Assembly: GCA_946221915.1 (NCBI GenBank)
Contig: CAMIKG010000004.1
Span: 1-64,000, forward strand
Direction of reading: 5' to 3'
DNA: 64,000 nucleotides
Origin: an uncultured Erwinia sp.
GTDB lineage: Bacteria; Pseudomonadota; Gammaproteobacteria; Enterobacterales; Enterobacteriaceae
This document shows positions 52,258 to 61,261 of the stretch, piece after piece; position 1 is the stretch's first letter; each line of letters begins with the position of its first letter. The position numbers and the translations under genes were made by a program. Below the pieces are notes generated by a model that made no database searches, had not been told where the DNA came from, and worked only from the letters and a program-made list of their open reading frames with translations.

Positions 52258-53610
52258 ATGACCAGACATTACGACTATCTTGCAATCGGTGGCGGCAGCG
52301 GCGGCATCGCCTCCATCAACCGCGCAGCCATGTATGGACAGAAATGTGCGCTGATCGAAGCAAAAGATCTTGGCGGCACCTGCGTGAACGTCGGTTGCGT
52401 ACCGAAAAAAGTGATGTGGCATGCTGCGCAGATCGCTGAGGCGATTCATCAGTATGGTCCGGATTATGGCTTTGACACCACCGTCAACCATTTTGACTGG
52501 GCAACGCTGGTTAAAAACCGCAGCGCCTACATCGACCGTATCCACACCTCATACGACAACGTATTGGGTAAAAATAAGGTGGATGTAATCAAAGGCTTCG
52601 CGCGTTTTGTCGATGCGCACACCGTGGAAGTGAACGGTGAAAAAATTACTGCCGACCATATTCTGATTGCCACCGGCGGCCGCCCGAGCCATCCGGCGAT
52701 CCCTGGCGCGGAGTACGGCATTGATTCCGATGGTTTCTTTGAGCTGGACGCGCTGCCAAAACGCACCGCAGTCGTGGGTGCGGGCTACATCGCCGTTGAG
52801 ATCGCGGGCGTGGTGAACGCGCTGGGTTCAGAGACTCATCTGTTTGTGCGTAAACACGCACCACTGCGCAGCTTTGACCCGCTGATCGTCGATACGCTGG
52901 TGGAAGTGATGAACACTGAAGGCCCGACTCTGCATACCGAATCCATTCCGCAGGAAGTGGTGAAAAATGCCGACGGCAGCCTGACGCTGAAACTGGAAAA
53001 CGGCAAAGAGCAGACGGTAGATTGCCTGGTGTGGGCGATTGGCCGCGAGCCAGCGACCGACAACCTGAATTTGTCAGTAACTGGCGTCGCGCTGAATGAA
53101 AAAGGCTATATCAGCGTTGATAAGTTCCAGAATACTAATGTGAAAGGTATCTACGCGGTCGGTGATAACACGGGTGCGGTCGAGCTGACGCCTGTTGCGG
53201 TCGCCGCGGGCCGTCGTCTCTCTGAGCGTCTGTTTAACAACAAGCCGGATGAGCACCTGGACTACAGCAATGTGCCGACCGTGGTGTTCAGCCATCCGCC
53301 AATCGGTACTGTCGGCCTGACCGAACCGCAGGCGCGCGAGCAGTATGGTGATGATGAAGTCAAAGTGTACAAATCTGCGTTTACCGCGATGTACACGGCG
53401 GTCACTCAGCACCGCCAGCCGTGCCGCATGAAGCTGGTGTGTGTGGGTAAAGACGAGAAGATCGTCGGTATTCACGGTATCGGCTACGGCATGGATGAAA
53501 TGCTGCAGGGCTTCGCGGTAGCACTGAAAATGGGCGCGACCAAGAAAGACTTCGATAACACCGTGGCGATTCACCCGACTGGCGCGGAAGAGTTTGTGAC
53601 GATGCGTTAA
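52258..53610 (+). CDS. gor: Glutathione-disulfide reductase
   Basis: A 450-residue FAD and NADPH-dependent enzyme, same length as E. coli Gor. Features are the FAD motif I-G-G-G-S-G-G-I near residue 10, redox-active Cys42/Cys47 in G-G-T-C-V-N-V-G-C, the NADPH motif V-G-A-G-Y-I-A-V-E near 177, and catalytic His439 in H-P-T-G-A-E-E. It keeps cytosolic glutathione reduced. It ends in a strong terminator. Confidence 0.97.
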   Translation: MTRHYDYLAIGGGSGGIASINRAAMYGQKCALIEAKDLGGTCVNVGCVPKKVMWHAAQIAEAIHQYGPDYGFDTTVNHFDWATLVKNRSAYIDRIHTSYDNVLGKNKVDVIKGFARFVDAHTVEVNGEKITADHILIATGGRPSHPAIPGAEYGIDSDGFFELDALPKRTAVVGAGYIAVEIAGVVNALGSETHLFVRKHAPLRSFDPLIVDTLVEVMNTEGPTLHTESIPQEVVKNADGSLTLKLENGKEQTVDCLVWAIGREPATDNLNLSVTGVALNEKGYISVDKFQNTNVKGIYAVGDNTGAVELTPVAVAAGRRLSERLFNNKPDEHLDYSNVPTVVFSHPPIGTVGLTEPQAREQYGDDEVKVYKSAFTAMYTAVTQHRQPCRMKLVCVGKDEKIVGIHGIGYGMDEMLQGFAVALKMGATKKDFDNTVAIHPTGAEEFVTMR

Positions 53611-53645
53611 GTTAGACAGTAACGCATGTTACTGCTTACAGCGCT

Positions 53646-53682
53646 AAAAAAGCCGGAATCTCTATGGGTTCCGGCTTTTTTT
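53646..53682 (+). terminator. gor terminator
   Basis: AAAAAAGCCGGAA pairs with TTCCGGCTTTTTT around a 10-base loop and ends in a T run, 35 bases past the gor stop. Confidence 0.92.
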
Positions 53683-53847
53683 CGCGCGCCTCAATACCCG
53701 CCATAACGCCCTTACCTTTATCGTTAACATATCTCATTCTTTATTCCGAAGCGCAAATCCCCTGATTTTTCGCCTTCCCCACAGGCGAAAAACAGATAAA
53801 GTAGAACACGGGATAACTAACATATTCACGATCAGGGAAGTGATTAT

Positions 53848-54876
53848 TTGTGTACGCTACGACGTTATGTCCGTCAGTTAATCATAGCCGGATTATTATC
53901 TGCCGCCGCGCTTAGCGTTGCGGCCCAGACGGTTTACCAGGCGGGCTTCCAGCGCCTTGCGGTAAACGATCCGCTCAGTGGCCGCCCCATGGAGGCTGTC
54001 TGGTTTTACCCCACCACCAGCGTCAAAAATACTCTGACGCCCATCGGCCCCTATGATATCGCTGCGTATAAAGCCGTGCCGATTGCACCAGGCCGTTATC
54101 CTATGGTCGTGATTTCCCATGGCAATTCAGGCAGTTTATGGGGACATCACGATCTCGCCACCACTCTCTCACAGCACGGCTATGTTGTGATTACGCTGAC
54201 TCACCCCGGTGATAACTATCAGGATCAGTCCGGTGTTGCGGCCACCAGCACCCTGTATGGTCGTCCGCGACAGGTCTCGGCTGTGATAAGCACAGCACTG
54301 GAAAATCCCGCCATCGCGCCTTATATCGACAGCAACAGAATCGCGTTTATTGGCTTCTCTGCAGGTGGCGAAACCGGGCTGTTTCTCGCAGGGGCAAAAA
54401 TGGACCCGGCGCGTTTTGCGCAATATTGCCGGAACCACCAGCCGCAAGCACTGTGTGCCGGAGAGGGCATTATTCGCCATGACCGTGTGGATATTGCCCC
54501 ACAGGCAGACCGCCGAATTAAAGCTCTGGTACTGATGGCGCCAGTGAGTGTGCGTTTATCCCCACCCTCTCTGCACACACTGCATATACCGACACTGATT
54601 TTCAGCGGTGACCAGGATGAGGAGCTTGCTTATCAGGACAACGCGCAGGCGCTGGCGAAACAATTACCGTCATTGCCCACGCTTAAAGTGCTTCAGGGAG
54701 CCGGGCACTTTGTCTTTTTAGCCCCCTGTTCAGCGCGCCTCGCGGCGCAGGTTCCGATACTCTGTAACGATGCTGCGGGGGTTAAGCGCACCGCGATTCA
54801 TCAGGAGATGAATGCCGACATCGCCGATTTTTTTGCGCAGGTCTGGGCCAGAAACGCGGGCAGCCACAATCCGTAA
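53848..54876 (+). CDS. Secreted alpha/beta hydrolase (dienelactone hydrolase-like)
   Basis: A 342-residue exported hydrolase. The signal peptide (about 1-26, A-L-S-V-A-A before Q-T) is followed by an alpha/beta fold: oxyanion region V-V-I-S-H-G-N-S-G near residue 89, nucleophile elbow G-F-S-A-G-G-E near 168, Asp in F-S-G-D-Q-D-E and His in G-A-G-H-F-V-F. It resembles the dienelactone hydrolase/PAF-acetylhydrolase-like group. The start codon appears to be TTG, with GGGAAG eight bases upstream. The four cysteines in the second half could form periplasmic disulfides. Substrate unknown; monocistronic. Confidence 0.85.
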   Translation: MCTLRRYVRQLIIAGLLSAAALSVAAQTVYQAGFQRLAVNDPLSGRPMEAVWFYPTTSVKNTLTPIGPYDIAAYKAVPIAPGRYPMVVISHGNSGSLWGHHDLATTLSQHGYVVITLTHPGDNYQDQSGVAATSTLYGRPRQVSAVISTALENPAIAPYIDSNRIAFIGFSAGGETGLFLAGAKMDPARFAQYCRNHQPQALCAGEGIIRHDRVDIAPQADRRIKALVLMAPVSVRLSPPSLHTLHIPTLIFSGDQDEELAYQDNAQALAKQLPSLPTLKVLQGAGHFVFLAPCSARLAAQVPILCNDAAGVKRTAIHQEMNADIADFFAQVWARNAGSHNP

Positions 54877-55007
54877 ATGACTCGTCGGCGGCTCCGAAAC
54901 AATAAAGCGACGCTGTCCTTGCCCGCAGACGCATGACTTTTGTCTTTTCCCTCCTCATACCCATGAGATCCCCGTCACAATTCCTTATTACGAAAAATCC
55001 CCGCCAA

Positions 55008-55056
55008 ACCACTCACCTCCGCACACTACCGCTTACCCCTGCAATCCAACCGCTTA
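55008..55056 (+). promoter_or_regulatory. Three BtsR (YehT) binding boxes upstream of btsT
   Basis: ACCACTCA (55008-55015), ACCGCTTA (55028-55035) and ACCGCTTA (55049-55056). The last two are separated by exactly 13 bp, matching the described BtsR operator of E. coli btsT (ACC[G/A]CT[C/T]A repeated with a 13-bp spacer). The first box is an extra copy with a 12-bp spacer. The boxes end 118 bases before the btsT start codon, and the regulator genes lie 3.5 kb downstream. Confidence 0.85.
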
Positions 55057-55174
55057 GCCATTTATTCCCCCGCCAAACTCTGAAATTGGCGACCATAGGG
55101 GTGGCATAAAAACGGTCCTCAGACCGCAAAACCAGCCTTTCTCGTAACGATCAACTCTTACATCAGGCTTCACT

Positions 55175-57325
55175 ATGGATTATAAAAAACTCCTTAAACA
55201 TGTACCCTGGATGATCCTTGGCATTGTTGGCGCTTTCTGTCTGGCGACCATTGCCTTACGCCGGGGCGAACACGTCAGTGCACTGTGGATTGTGGTCGCA
55301 TCCGTATCGGTGTATCTGGTGGCGTACCGCTACTACAGTCTCTACATTGCGCAGAAGGTGATGAAGCTGGACCCCAGCCGTTCCACCCCCGCAGTGGTCA
55401 ATAACGACGGTCTCAACTACGTTCCGACCAATAAATTCGTGCTGTTTGGTCACCATTTCGCGGCGATTGCTGGCGCAGGTCCGCTGGTCGGGCCGGTACT
55501 GGCGGCGCAGATGGGCTATCTGCCGGGCGTACTCTGGCTGCTGGCCGGGGTGGTCGTGGCTGGCGCCGTGCAGGACTTTATGGTGCTGTTTATCTCTTCA
55601 CGCCGAAATGGCGCCTCGCTGGGCGAAATGGTGAAAGAGGAAATGGGGCCGGTGCCGGGCACTATCGCTCTGTTCGGCTGCTTTATCATTATGATCATCA
55701 TCCTCGCCGTGCTGGCGCTGATCGTGGTGAAAGCGCTGGCGGAGAGTCCCTGGGGCGTGTTCACCGTCTGCTCGACCGTGCCGATTGCGCTGTTTATGGG
55801 CATCTATATGCGCTTTATCCGCCCGGGTCGGGTGGGGGAAGTGTCAGTTATCGGTATTGTGCTGCTGGTGGCGTCGATTTGGTTCGGCGGGGTGATTGCC
55901 CACGATCCATACTGGGGCCCCGCGCTGACCTTTAAAGACACCACCATCACCTTTACCCTGATTGGCTATGCCTTTGTCTCCGCGCTGCTTCCGGTCTGGC
56001 TGATCCTGGCGCCGCGCGATTATCTGGCAACCTTCCTGAAAATTGGCGTGATTGTTGGTCTGGCACTGGGCATTATTCTGCTCAATCCGGATCTGAAAAT
56101 GCCCGCCATGACGCAGTTTGTGGATGGCACCGGTCCGCTGTGGAAAGGCGCACTGTTCCCGTTCCTGTTTATCACCATCGCCTGTGGCGCGGTGTCTGGC
56201 TTCCATGCGCTGATCGCCTCCGGCACCACGCCAAAACTGCTGGCCTGTGAAACCGATGCGCGCTTTATTGGTTACGGTGCGATGCTGATGGAGTCATTTG
56301 TTGCGGTAATGGCGCTGGTAGCAGCGTCGATTATCGAACCAGGTCTCTACTTCGCGATGAACACCCCGCCAGCCGGTCTCGGCATCACCATGCCAAACCT
56401 GCATGAGCTGGGCGGCGCTAATGGTCCGGCGATTATGGCGCAGCTGCAGGTCGCGACAGCGCAGGCCGCGGCAACCGTCAGTTCATGGGGCTTTGTGATT
56501 TCACCGGAGCAGATCCTGCAGACGGCGAAAGACATCGGCGAACCGTCGGTGCTGAACCGTGCGGGTGGTGCGCCGACGCTGGCAGTCGGTATCGCGCTGG
56601 TGTTCCACCAGATTGTGCCGATGGCGGATATGGGCTTCTGGTATCACTTCGGTATTCTGTTTGAAGCGCTGTTTATCCTTACCGCACTGGATGCCGGTAC
56701 CCGTTCCGGCCGCTTTATGCTGCAGGATCTGTTGGGCAACTTCGTGCCGTTCCTGAAGAAAACCGATTCGCTGGTGGCGGGCGTGATCGGCACCGCGGGC
56801 TGCGTCGGTCTGTGGGGCTACCTGCTATATCAGGGCGTGGTGGACCCGCTCGGCGGCGTGAAGAGCCTGTGGCCGCTGTTCGGTATCTCTAACCAGATGC
56901 TGGCTGCTGTCGCGCTGGTGCTGGTCACCGTGATTCTGGTGAAAATGAAGCGCACCAAATATATCTGGGTCACCGTGGTGCCTGCAGTATGGCTGCTGAT
57001 TTGCACCACCTGGGCGCTGGGCATGAAACTGTTCAGCACCAACCCGGCGATGGAAGGCTTCCTGTATATGGCGAACGAGTATAAAGCCCGTATCGCCGCA
57101 GGCGGTGAGCTGAGCGCGCAGCAGATCGCCAATATGAACCATATTGTCGTGAACAACTACACAAATGCCGGTCTCAGTGTGCTGTTCCTGGTGGTGGTGT
57201 ACAGTATTATCTTCTACGGTATTAAAGCATGGCGCAAAGCGCGTCAGACTGACGAACGTAGCGACACAGAGACGCCTTACGTTCCCGTACCGGCAGAGGG
57301 TGTGAAAGTGTCATCCGGCCACTAA
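55175..57325 (+). CDS. btsT: Pyruvate:proton symporter BtsT
   Basis: A 716-residue inner-membrane transporter of the CstA family, the same length as E. coli BtsT (YjiY) and very similar throughout (R-R-G-E-H-V-S-A-L-W-I-V-V-A start; H-H-F-A-A-I-A-G-A-G-P-L-V-G-P; A-G-A-V-Q-D-F-M-V-L-F). About 16-18 helices are visible. It imports pyruvate with high specificity and is induced by the BtsS-BtsR system. The operator boxes upstream and the btsSR genes downstream support the same circuit here. yjiX and yjiA follow, as in E. coli. Confidence 0.96.
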   Translation: MDYKKLLKHVPWMILGIVGAFCLATIALRRGEHVSALWIVVASVSVYLVAYRYYSLYIAQKVMKLDPSRSTPAVVNNDGLNYVPTNKFVLFGHHFAAIAGAGPLVGPVLAAQMGYLPGVLWLLAGVVVAGAVQDFMVLFISSRRNGASLGEMVKEEMGPVPGTIALFGCFIIMIIILAVLALIVVKALAESPWGVFTVCSTVPIALFMGIYMRFIRPGRVGEVSVIGIVLLVASIWFGGVIAHDPYWGPALTFKDTTITFTLIGYAFVSALLPVWLILAPRDYLATFLKIGVIVGLALGIILLNPDLKMPAMTQFVDGTGPLWKGALFPFLFITIACGAVSGFHALIASGTTPKLLACETDARFIGYGAMLMESFVAVMALVAASIIEPGLYFAMNTPPAGLGITMPNLHELGGANGPAIMAQLQVATAQAAATVSSWGFVISPEQILQTAKDIGEPSVLNRAGGAPTLAVGIALVFHQIVPMADMGFWYHFGILFEALFILTALDAGTRSGRFMLQDLLGNFVPFLKKTDSLVAGVIGTAGCVGLWGYLLYQGVVDPLGGVKSLWPLFGISNQMLAAVALVLVTVILVKMKRTKYIWVTVVPAVWLLICTTWALGMKLFSTNPAMEGFLYMANEYKARIAAGGELSAQQIANMNHIVVNNYTNAGLSVLFLVVVYSIIFYGIKAWRKARQTDERSDTETPYVPVPAEGVKVSSGH

Positions 57326-57385
57326 CCCCGGCATCTTCCCCTGTCAGCGGCGGAAGAATGGGTTGGGGGTAAGGTGTCGTTGCTC

Positions 57386-57421
57386 CCCCTCCCCGGCCCT
57401 CCCCCATTTTATGGGGGAGGG
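57386..57421 (+). repeat. GC-rich hairpin repeat, copy 2
   Basis: CCCCCTCCCC, two bases, CCCTCCCCC, a seven-base AT loop and GGGGGAGGG. The hairpin lies between btsT and yjiX and has the same layout as the element at 66-102, in opposite orientation. In this spot it may tune expression of the downstream genes. Confidence 0.65.
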
Positions 57422-57449
57422 TGTCATATTTATCCCATCAGGAAGCGAT

Positions 57450-57653
57450 ATGTTTGGTAACTTAGGCGAAGCAAAAAAGTACCTCGGTCAGGCGGCGCGC
57501 ATGCTGATTGGTATTCCTGATTACGATACCTATGTGCAACATATGCAGACCAATCACCCCGACCAGCCCGTCATGACCTATAACGAATTTTTCCGCGAAC
57601 GCCAGCAAGCCCGCTACGGCGGCGATGGCAAAAGCGGCATGCGCTGCTGCTGA
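57450..57653 (+). CDS. yjiX: YjiX/YbdD family small protein
   Basis: A 67-residue protein with the full family pattern: M-F-G-N-L-G-E-A-K-K-Y-L-G-Q-A at the start, G-I-P-D-Y-D-x-Y and N-H-P-D-x-P in the middle, and the tail Y-G-G-D-G-K-S-G-M-R-C-C. The ATG at 57450 is preceded by AGGAAG. YjiX and its paralogue YbdD always follow CstA-type transporters (btsT or cstA), so a role in transporter function is likely, but the mechanism is not known. Confidence 0.94.
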   Translation: MFGNLGEAKKYLGQAARMLIGIPDYDTYVQHMQTNHPDQPVMTYNEFFRERQQARYGGDGKSGMRCC

Positions 57654-57672
57654 CGGATTAAAGGAGAGTTGA

Positions 57673-58635
57673 ATGACCCCGATTGCGGTCACCGTATTAA
57701 GCGGCTTTTTAGGCGCGGGTAAAACCACCCTGTTGCGCCATATTTTGCATGAACAACACGGGCAGAAAATCGCCGTTATTGAGAATGAATTCGGCGCCAC
57801 CTCCGTCGACGATCAGCTGATTGGCGACCGGGCGACCCAAATTAAAACCCTGACCAACGGCTGTATCTGCTGCAGCCGATCCAGTGAACTGGAAGATGCG
57901 CTGCTGGATCTGCTCGACAGCCGCGACAAAGGCCAGATCAGTTTCGATCGTCTGGTGATCGAGTGCACCGGCATGGCCGATCCCGGCCCGATCATTCAGA
58001 CCTTCTTCTCCCATGAGATTCTCTGCGAACGCTATCTGCTGGATGGCGTGATCACGCTGGTGGATGCGGTGCATGCTGACCAGCAGATGAACCAGTACAC
58101 GCTGGCGCAATCGCAGGTGGGTTATGCCGACCGCATTCTGTTGAGCAAAACCGATATTGCAGGCGATAGCGTGGCGTTAATTGAGCGCCTGCAGCGAATT
58201 AATGCGCGCGCGCCGGTGATTCCGGTGCTGCACGGTGAGATTGATCTGGCGCTGCTGTTTGACACCCGTGGCTTTATGCTGGAAGAAAACGTTGCGCCCG
58301 CGCAGCCCGCTTTCCGCTTTGTCGCGCCGCAGCCGAATAACATCAGCTCGATTGTGCTGGAACTTGATTACCCGCTGGTGCTCGATGAGGTGTCGCGCGT
58401 CATGGAAGGACTGCTGCTCAGCTTCGCGGATAACCTGTTGCGCTACAAAGGGATGCTGTGGATTCGCGATGAGCCGCGTCGTCTGCTGTTCCAGGGCGTG
58501 CAGCGCCTGTACAGCGCCGACTGGGATCGCGACTGGCAGCCGGAGGAAACGCCGCAGAGTAAACTGGTGTTTATTGGCGTGCAGTTGCCGGAAAATGAAA
58601 TCCGCAATGCGTTCGCCGCACTGCGCCAGGCGTAA
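57673..58635 (+). CDS. yjiA: COG0523-family metal-binding GTPase YjiA
   Basis: A 320-residue P-loop GTPase. Walker A is G-F-L-G-A-G-K-T-T-L at 11-20, the metal-binding C-x-C-C motif is Cys64, Cys66 and Cys67 (same numbers as E. coli YjiA), switch D-P-G-P lies near residue 107, and a CobW C-terminal domain follows. These proteins are metallochaperone-like. It starts 19 bases after yjiX and is in the btsT operon. Confidence 0.95.
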   Translation: MTPIAVTVLSGFLGAGKTTLLRHILHEQHGQKIAVIENEFGATSVDDQLIGDRATQIKTLTNGCICCSRSSELEDALLDLLDSRDKGQISFDRLVIECTGMADPGPIIQTFFSHEILCERYLLDGVITLVDAVHADQQMNQYTLAQSQVGYADRILLSKTDIAGDSVALIERLQRINARAPVIPVLHGEIDLALLFDTRGFMLEENVAPAQPAFRFVAPQPNNISSIVLELDYPLVLDEVSRVMEGLLLSFADNLLRYKGMLWIRDEPRRLLFQGVQRLYSADWDRDWQPEETPQSKLVFIGVQLPENEIRNAFAALRQA

Positions 58636-58641
58636 TCCGCT

Positions 58642-59361
58642 TCACAGCCCCAGACTCTCTTTCAGCGGCTTCAGATAACGACGGCTCACCGGTACGGTGA
58701 GTCCGTTACGCAGCAGCAGCTCCGCCTGACCATTCTCCTCCAGGCGGATCTCTTTCAGATGGGTCATATTCACCAGATACTGCCGGTGGCAGCGCAGCAG
58801 CGGGGTGCGATGCTCCAGCGTGCGCAGTGTCAGCTCCGTCAGCCCCTCTTTTCCTTCGTTATTGGTGACATACACGCCACTCATACGGCTGCTGACAAAC
58901 GCGACATCATCCATCTGCAGCAGGTAAATACGGCTGTGTCCGCTGCAGGGAATAAATTTCAGCGGCTGCTGGCTCTCGGGCAGCAGCGAAATATCCTGAG
59001 CGCTGCGCTGCTGGCGCAGACGCGCGAGGGTCTTCTGCAGGCGGTCGGCGGCAATCGGTTTCAGCAAATAGTCAAAGGCATGCTCTTCAAATGCCTGTAC
59101 CGCATAGCTGTCATAGGCGGTGAGGAAGACGATATGCGGGCGGTGTTCGCTGTCCAGCATCCCCGCCATCTCCAGACCACTGATGCGCGGCATCTGGATA
59201 TCGAGAAACAGCACGTCCGGACGCAGTTTATGCACTGCGCCAATCGCCTCTATGGCGTTGGCGCACTCGCCAGCAATCTCAATATCGCTTTCATCCTGCA
59301 GCAGAATACGCAGATTCTCACGCGCCAGTGGCTCATCGTCGACAATCAGCACTTTTAACAT
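58642..59361 (-). CDS. btsR: Response regulator BtsR (LytTR family)
   Basis: A 239-residue response regulator orthologous to E. coli BtsR/YehT. The receiver domain has the phospho-acceptor Asp54 in V-L-F-L-D-I-Q-M-P and acidic pair D-D near residue 8. A LytTR DNA-binding domain fills the last 100 residues (L-L-R-C-H-R-Q-Y-L-V-N and V-P-V-S-R-R-Y). Two ATGs adjoin; I chose the second because GGAGG lies seven bases before it. It overlaps or abuts the btsS stop. It activates btsT through the boxes at 55008-55056. In E. coli these genes lie far from btsT. Confidence 0.95.
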   Translation of the reverse strand: MLKVLIVDDEPLARENLRILLQDESDIEIAGECANAIEAIGAVHKLRPDVLFLDIQMPRISGLEMAGMLDSEHRPHIVFLTAYDSYAVQAFEEHAFDYLLKPIAADRLQKTLARLRQQRSAQDISLLPESQQPLKFIPCSGHSRIYLLQMDDVAFVSSRMSGVYVTNNEGKEGLTELTLRTLEHRTPLLRCHRQYLVNMTHLKEIRLEENGQAELLLRNGLTVPVSRRYLKPLKESLGL

Positions 59362-59363
59362 CA

Positions 59364-61043
59364 TTACGCCTCCAGCGGCAGTTTCAGGCAGATACAGGTA
59401 AAGCGGTCGGCTTCACAACGAATCGTAATGCCATAGTTATCGCCAAATTTCGCCCGTAACCGTTTATCCACCAGTCCCATGCCCAGCCCATTGCCGTGCG
59501 GTTTTTGCTGGTACAAACCGGCGTTATCCGTGATCGCCAGCAACAGATGATCGCCTTCACGGCTGGCCTGAATGGTGATCTCGCCCGCGCCAAGCAGCTG
59601 TGAAGTGCCATGCTTAATGGCGTTTTCGACAATCGGTTGCAGACTGAAGGCGGGTAAATGGTGATGCGCCAGCGCCTCCGGGATGTCCAGCCGCACCTGC
59701 AGCTGCTCCTGGAAACGCGCCTTTTCGATCTGCAGATAGGCATTCACATGCTCAATTTCGTCCGCCAGCGTGACAATTTCCGCCGGGCGTTTGAGATTTT
59801 TGCGGAAGAAGGTCGACAGGTACTGCACCAGCAGCCCGGCCTGCTCGCGGTCACGACGAATGACTGCCATGAGGGTATTCAGCGCATTAAACAGGAAATG
59901 GGGATTGACCTGGGCATGCAGCAGCTTAATCTCGGATTGCGCCAGCAGCGCCTTCTGCCGCTCATAATTCCCCGCCAGAATTTGTGCGGAGAGCAACTGC
60001 GCAATACCTTCGCCGAGGGTACGGTTAATCGAACTAAACAGGCGATTTTTCGCCTCATACAGCTTAATCGTGCCAATCACCGTCTGATTTTCACCCCGCA
60101 GCGGGATCACCAGCGTGGAGCCGAGCTTACACTGCGGATGAATGGAGCAGCAGTAAGGGGTTTCATTGCCATCGGCATACATCACTTCACCGCTTTCAAT
60201 CGCGCGCCAGGTCCAGCCAGAGGAGATCGCTTTACCGGGTAAATGGTGATCGTCGCCGATGCCGGTGAACGCCAGCAGTTTTTCGCGATCGGTGATCGCC
60301 ACCGCGCCAATATTCAGCTCCTGACGCAGCACCTGAGCGACTTTCAGACTGTTTTCCTCATTGAATCCCTGGCGCAGAATCCCCTCCGTGGAGGCCGCCA
60401 CTTTCAGCGCCACCGCGGAAAAGGCAGAGGTGTATTTCTCAAACATGGCGCGCTTATCCAGCAGGATGCGCATAAACATCGCCGCGCCGAGGGTATTCGT
60501 CACCATCATCGGCGCTGCAATGCTGGAGACCAGATGCAGCGCCTGGTCGAACGGGCGGGCAATCAGCAGAATAATCGCCATTTGCACCAGTTCGGCGGCA
60601 AAGGTGATCACCCCCGCAGTGAGCGGGCTGAACACTTTGTCAGGGCGGCCACGTTTAATCAGCACGCTGTGGATCAGGCCGCCCAGCAGCCCTTCCACCA
60701 TGGTGGAAATCATGCAGCTGAGCGCGGTCATGCCACCCAGCGAGTAGCGATGTAAGCCGCCGGTCAGCCCCACCAGGCCACCGACCACCGGCCCGCCCAG
60801 CAAACCGCCCATCACCGCGCCGATAGCGCGCGTGTTAGCGATCGAATCTTCAATATGCAGGCCGAAATAGGTGCCCATAATGCAGAACACCGAGAAGGTG
60901 ACATAACACAGCAACTTATGCGGCAGACGTACCGTGACTTGCATCAGCGGGATAAACAGGCGGGTCTTACTCATTAACCAGGCAATGACCAGGAAAACGC
61001 ACATCTGTTGTAATAACAGCAATACCAAATTTAGCTCGTACAT
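59364..61043 (-). CDS. btsS: Pyruvate-sensing histidine kinase BtsS
   Basis: A 559-residue LytS-type sensor kinase orthologous to E. coli BtsS/YehU. The first 200 residues hold the 5TM-5TMR_LYT membrane sensor, followed by a GAF domain and the kinase domain with H-box Q-V-N-P-H-F-L-F-N-A-L-N near residue 380 and the ATP-site block I-V-E-N-A-I-K-H-G. It senses extracellular pyruvate with high affinity. I chose the ATG at 61043 (M-Y-E-L-N-L) by alignment; a TTG 15 bases upstream is also open. Confidence 0.95.
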   Translation of the reverse strand: MYELNLVLLLLQQMCVFLVIAWLMSKTRLFIPLMQVTVRLPHKLLCYVTFSVFCIMGTYFGLHIEDSIANTRAIGAVMGGLLGGPVVGGLVGLTGGLHRYSLGGMTALSCMISTMVEGLLGGLIHSVLIKRGRPDKVFSPLTAGVITFAAELVQMAIILLIARPFDQALHLVSSIAAPMMVTNTLGAAMFMRILLDKRAMFEKYTSAFSAVALKVAASTEGILRQGFNEENSLKVAQVLRQELNIGAVAITDREKLLAFTGIGDDHHLPGKAISSGWTWRAIESGEVMYADGNETPYCCSIHPQCKLGSTLVIPLRGENQTVIGTIKLYEAKNRLFSSINRTLGEGIAQLLSAQILAGNYERQKALLAQSEIKLLHAQVNPHFLFNALNTLMAVIRRDREQAGLLVQYLSTFFRKNLKRPAEIVTLADEIEHVNAYLQIEKARFQEQLQVRLDIPEALAHHHLPAFSLQPIVENAIKHGTSQLLGAGEITIQASREGDHLLLAITDNAGLYQQKPHGNGLGMGLVDKRLRAKFGDNYGITIRCEADRFTCICLKLPLEA

Positions 61044-61261
61044 TCCCGGATACCGCAACGCCAGAAAACCGCCAACATAGCGCGAAAATGCCCCTGCTGA
61101 CGCAATTCAGCAGGAAAAAATGTCAAAGCGTGATCCGGATCGACTCTGGTCTCAGCGGATACGGTGATAAGCCGCGCGAAAGGCAAAAGCCTGCATGTCA
61201 GCACACTTGCGTGCGGGCAAACATACAGGCGTTCGCCGGTCATTGTTAGCAGGCCACGGCC

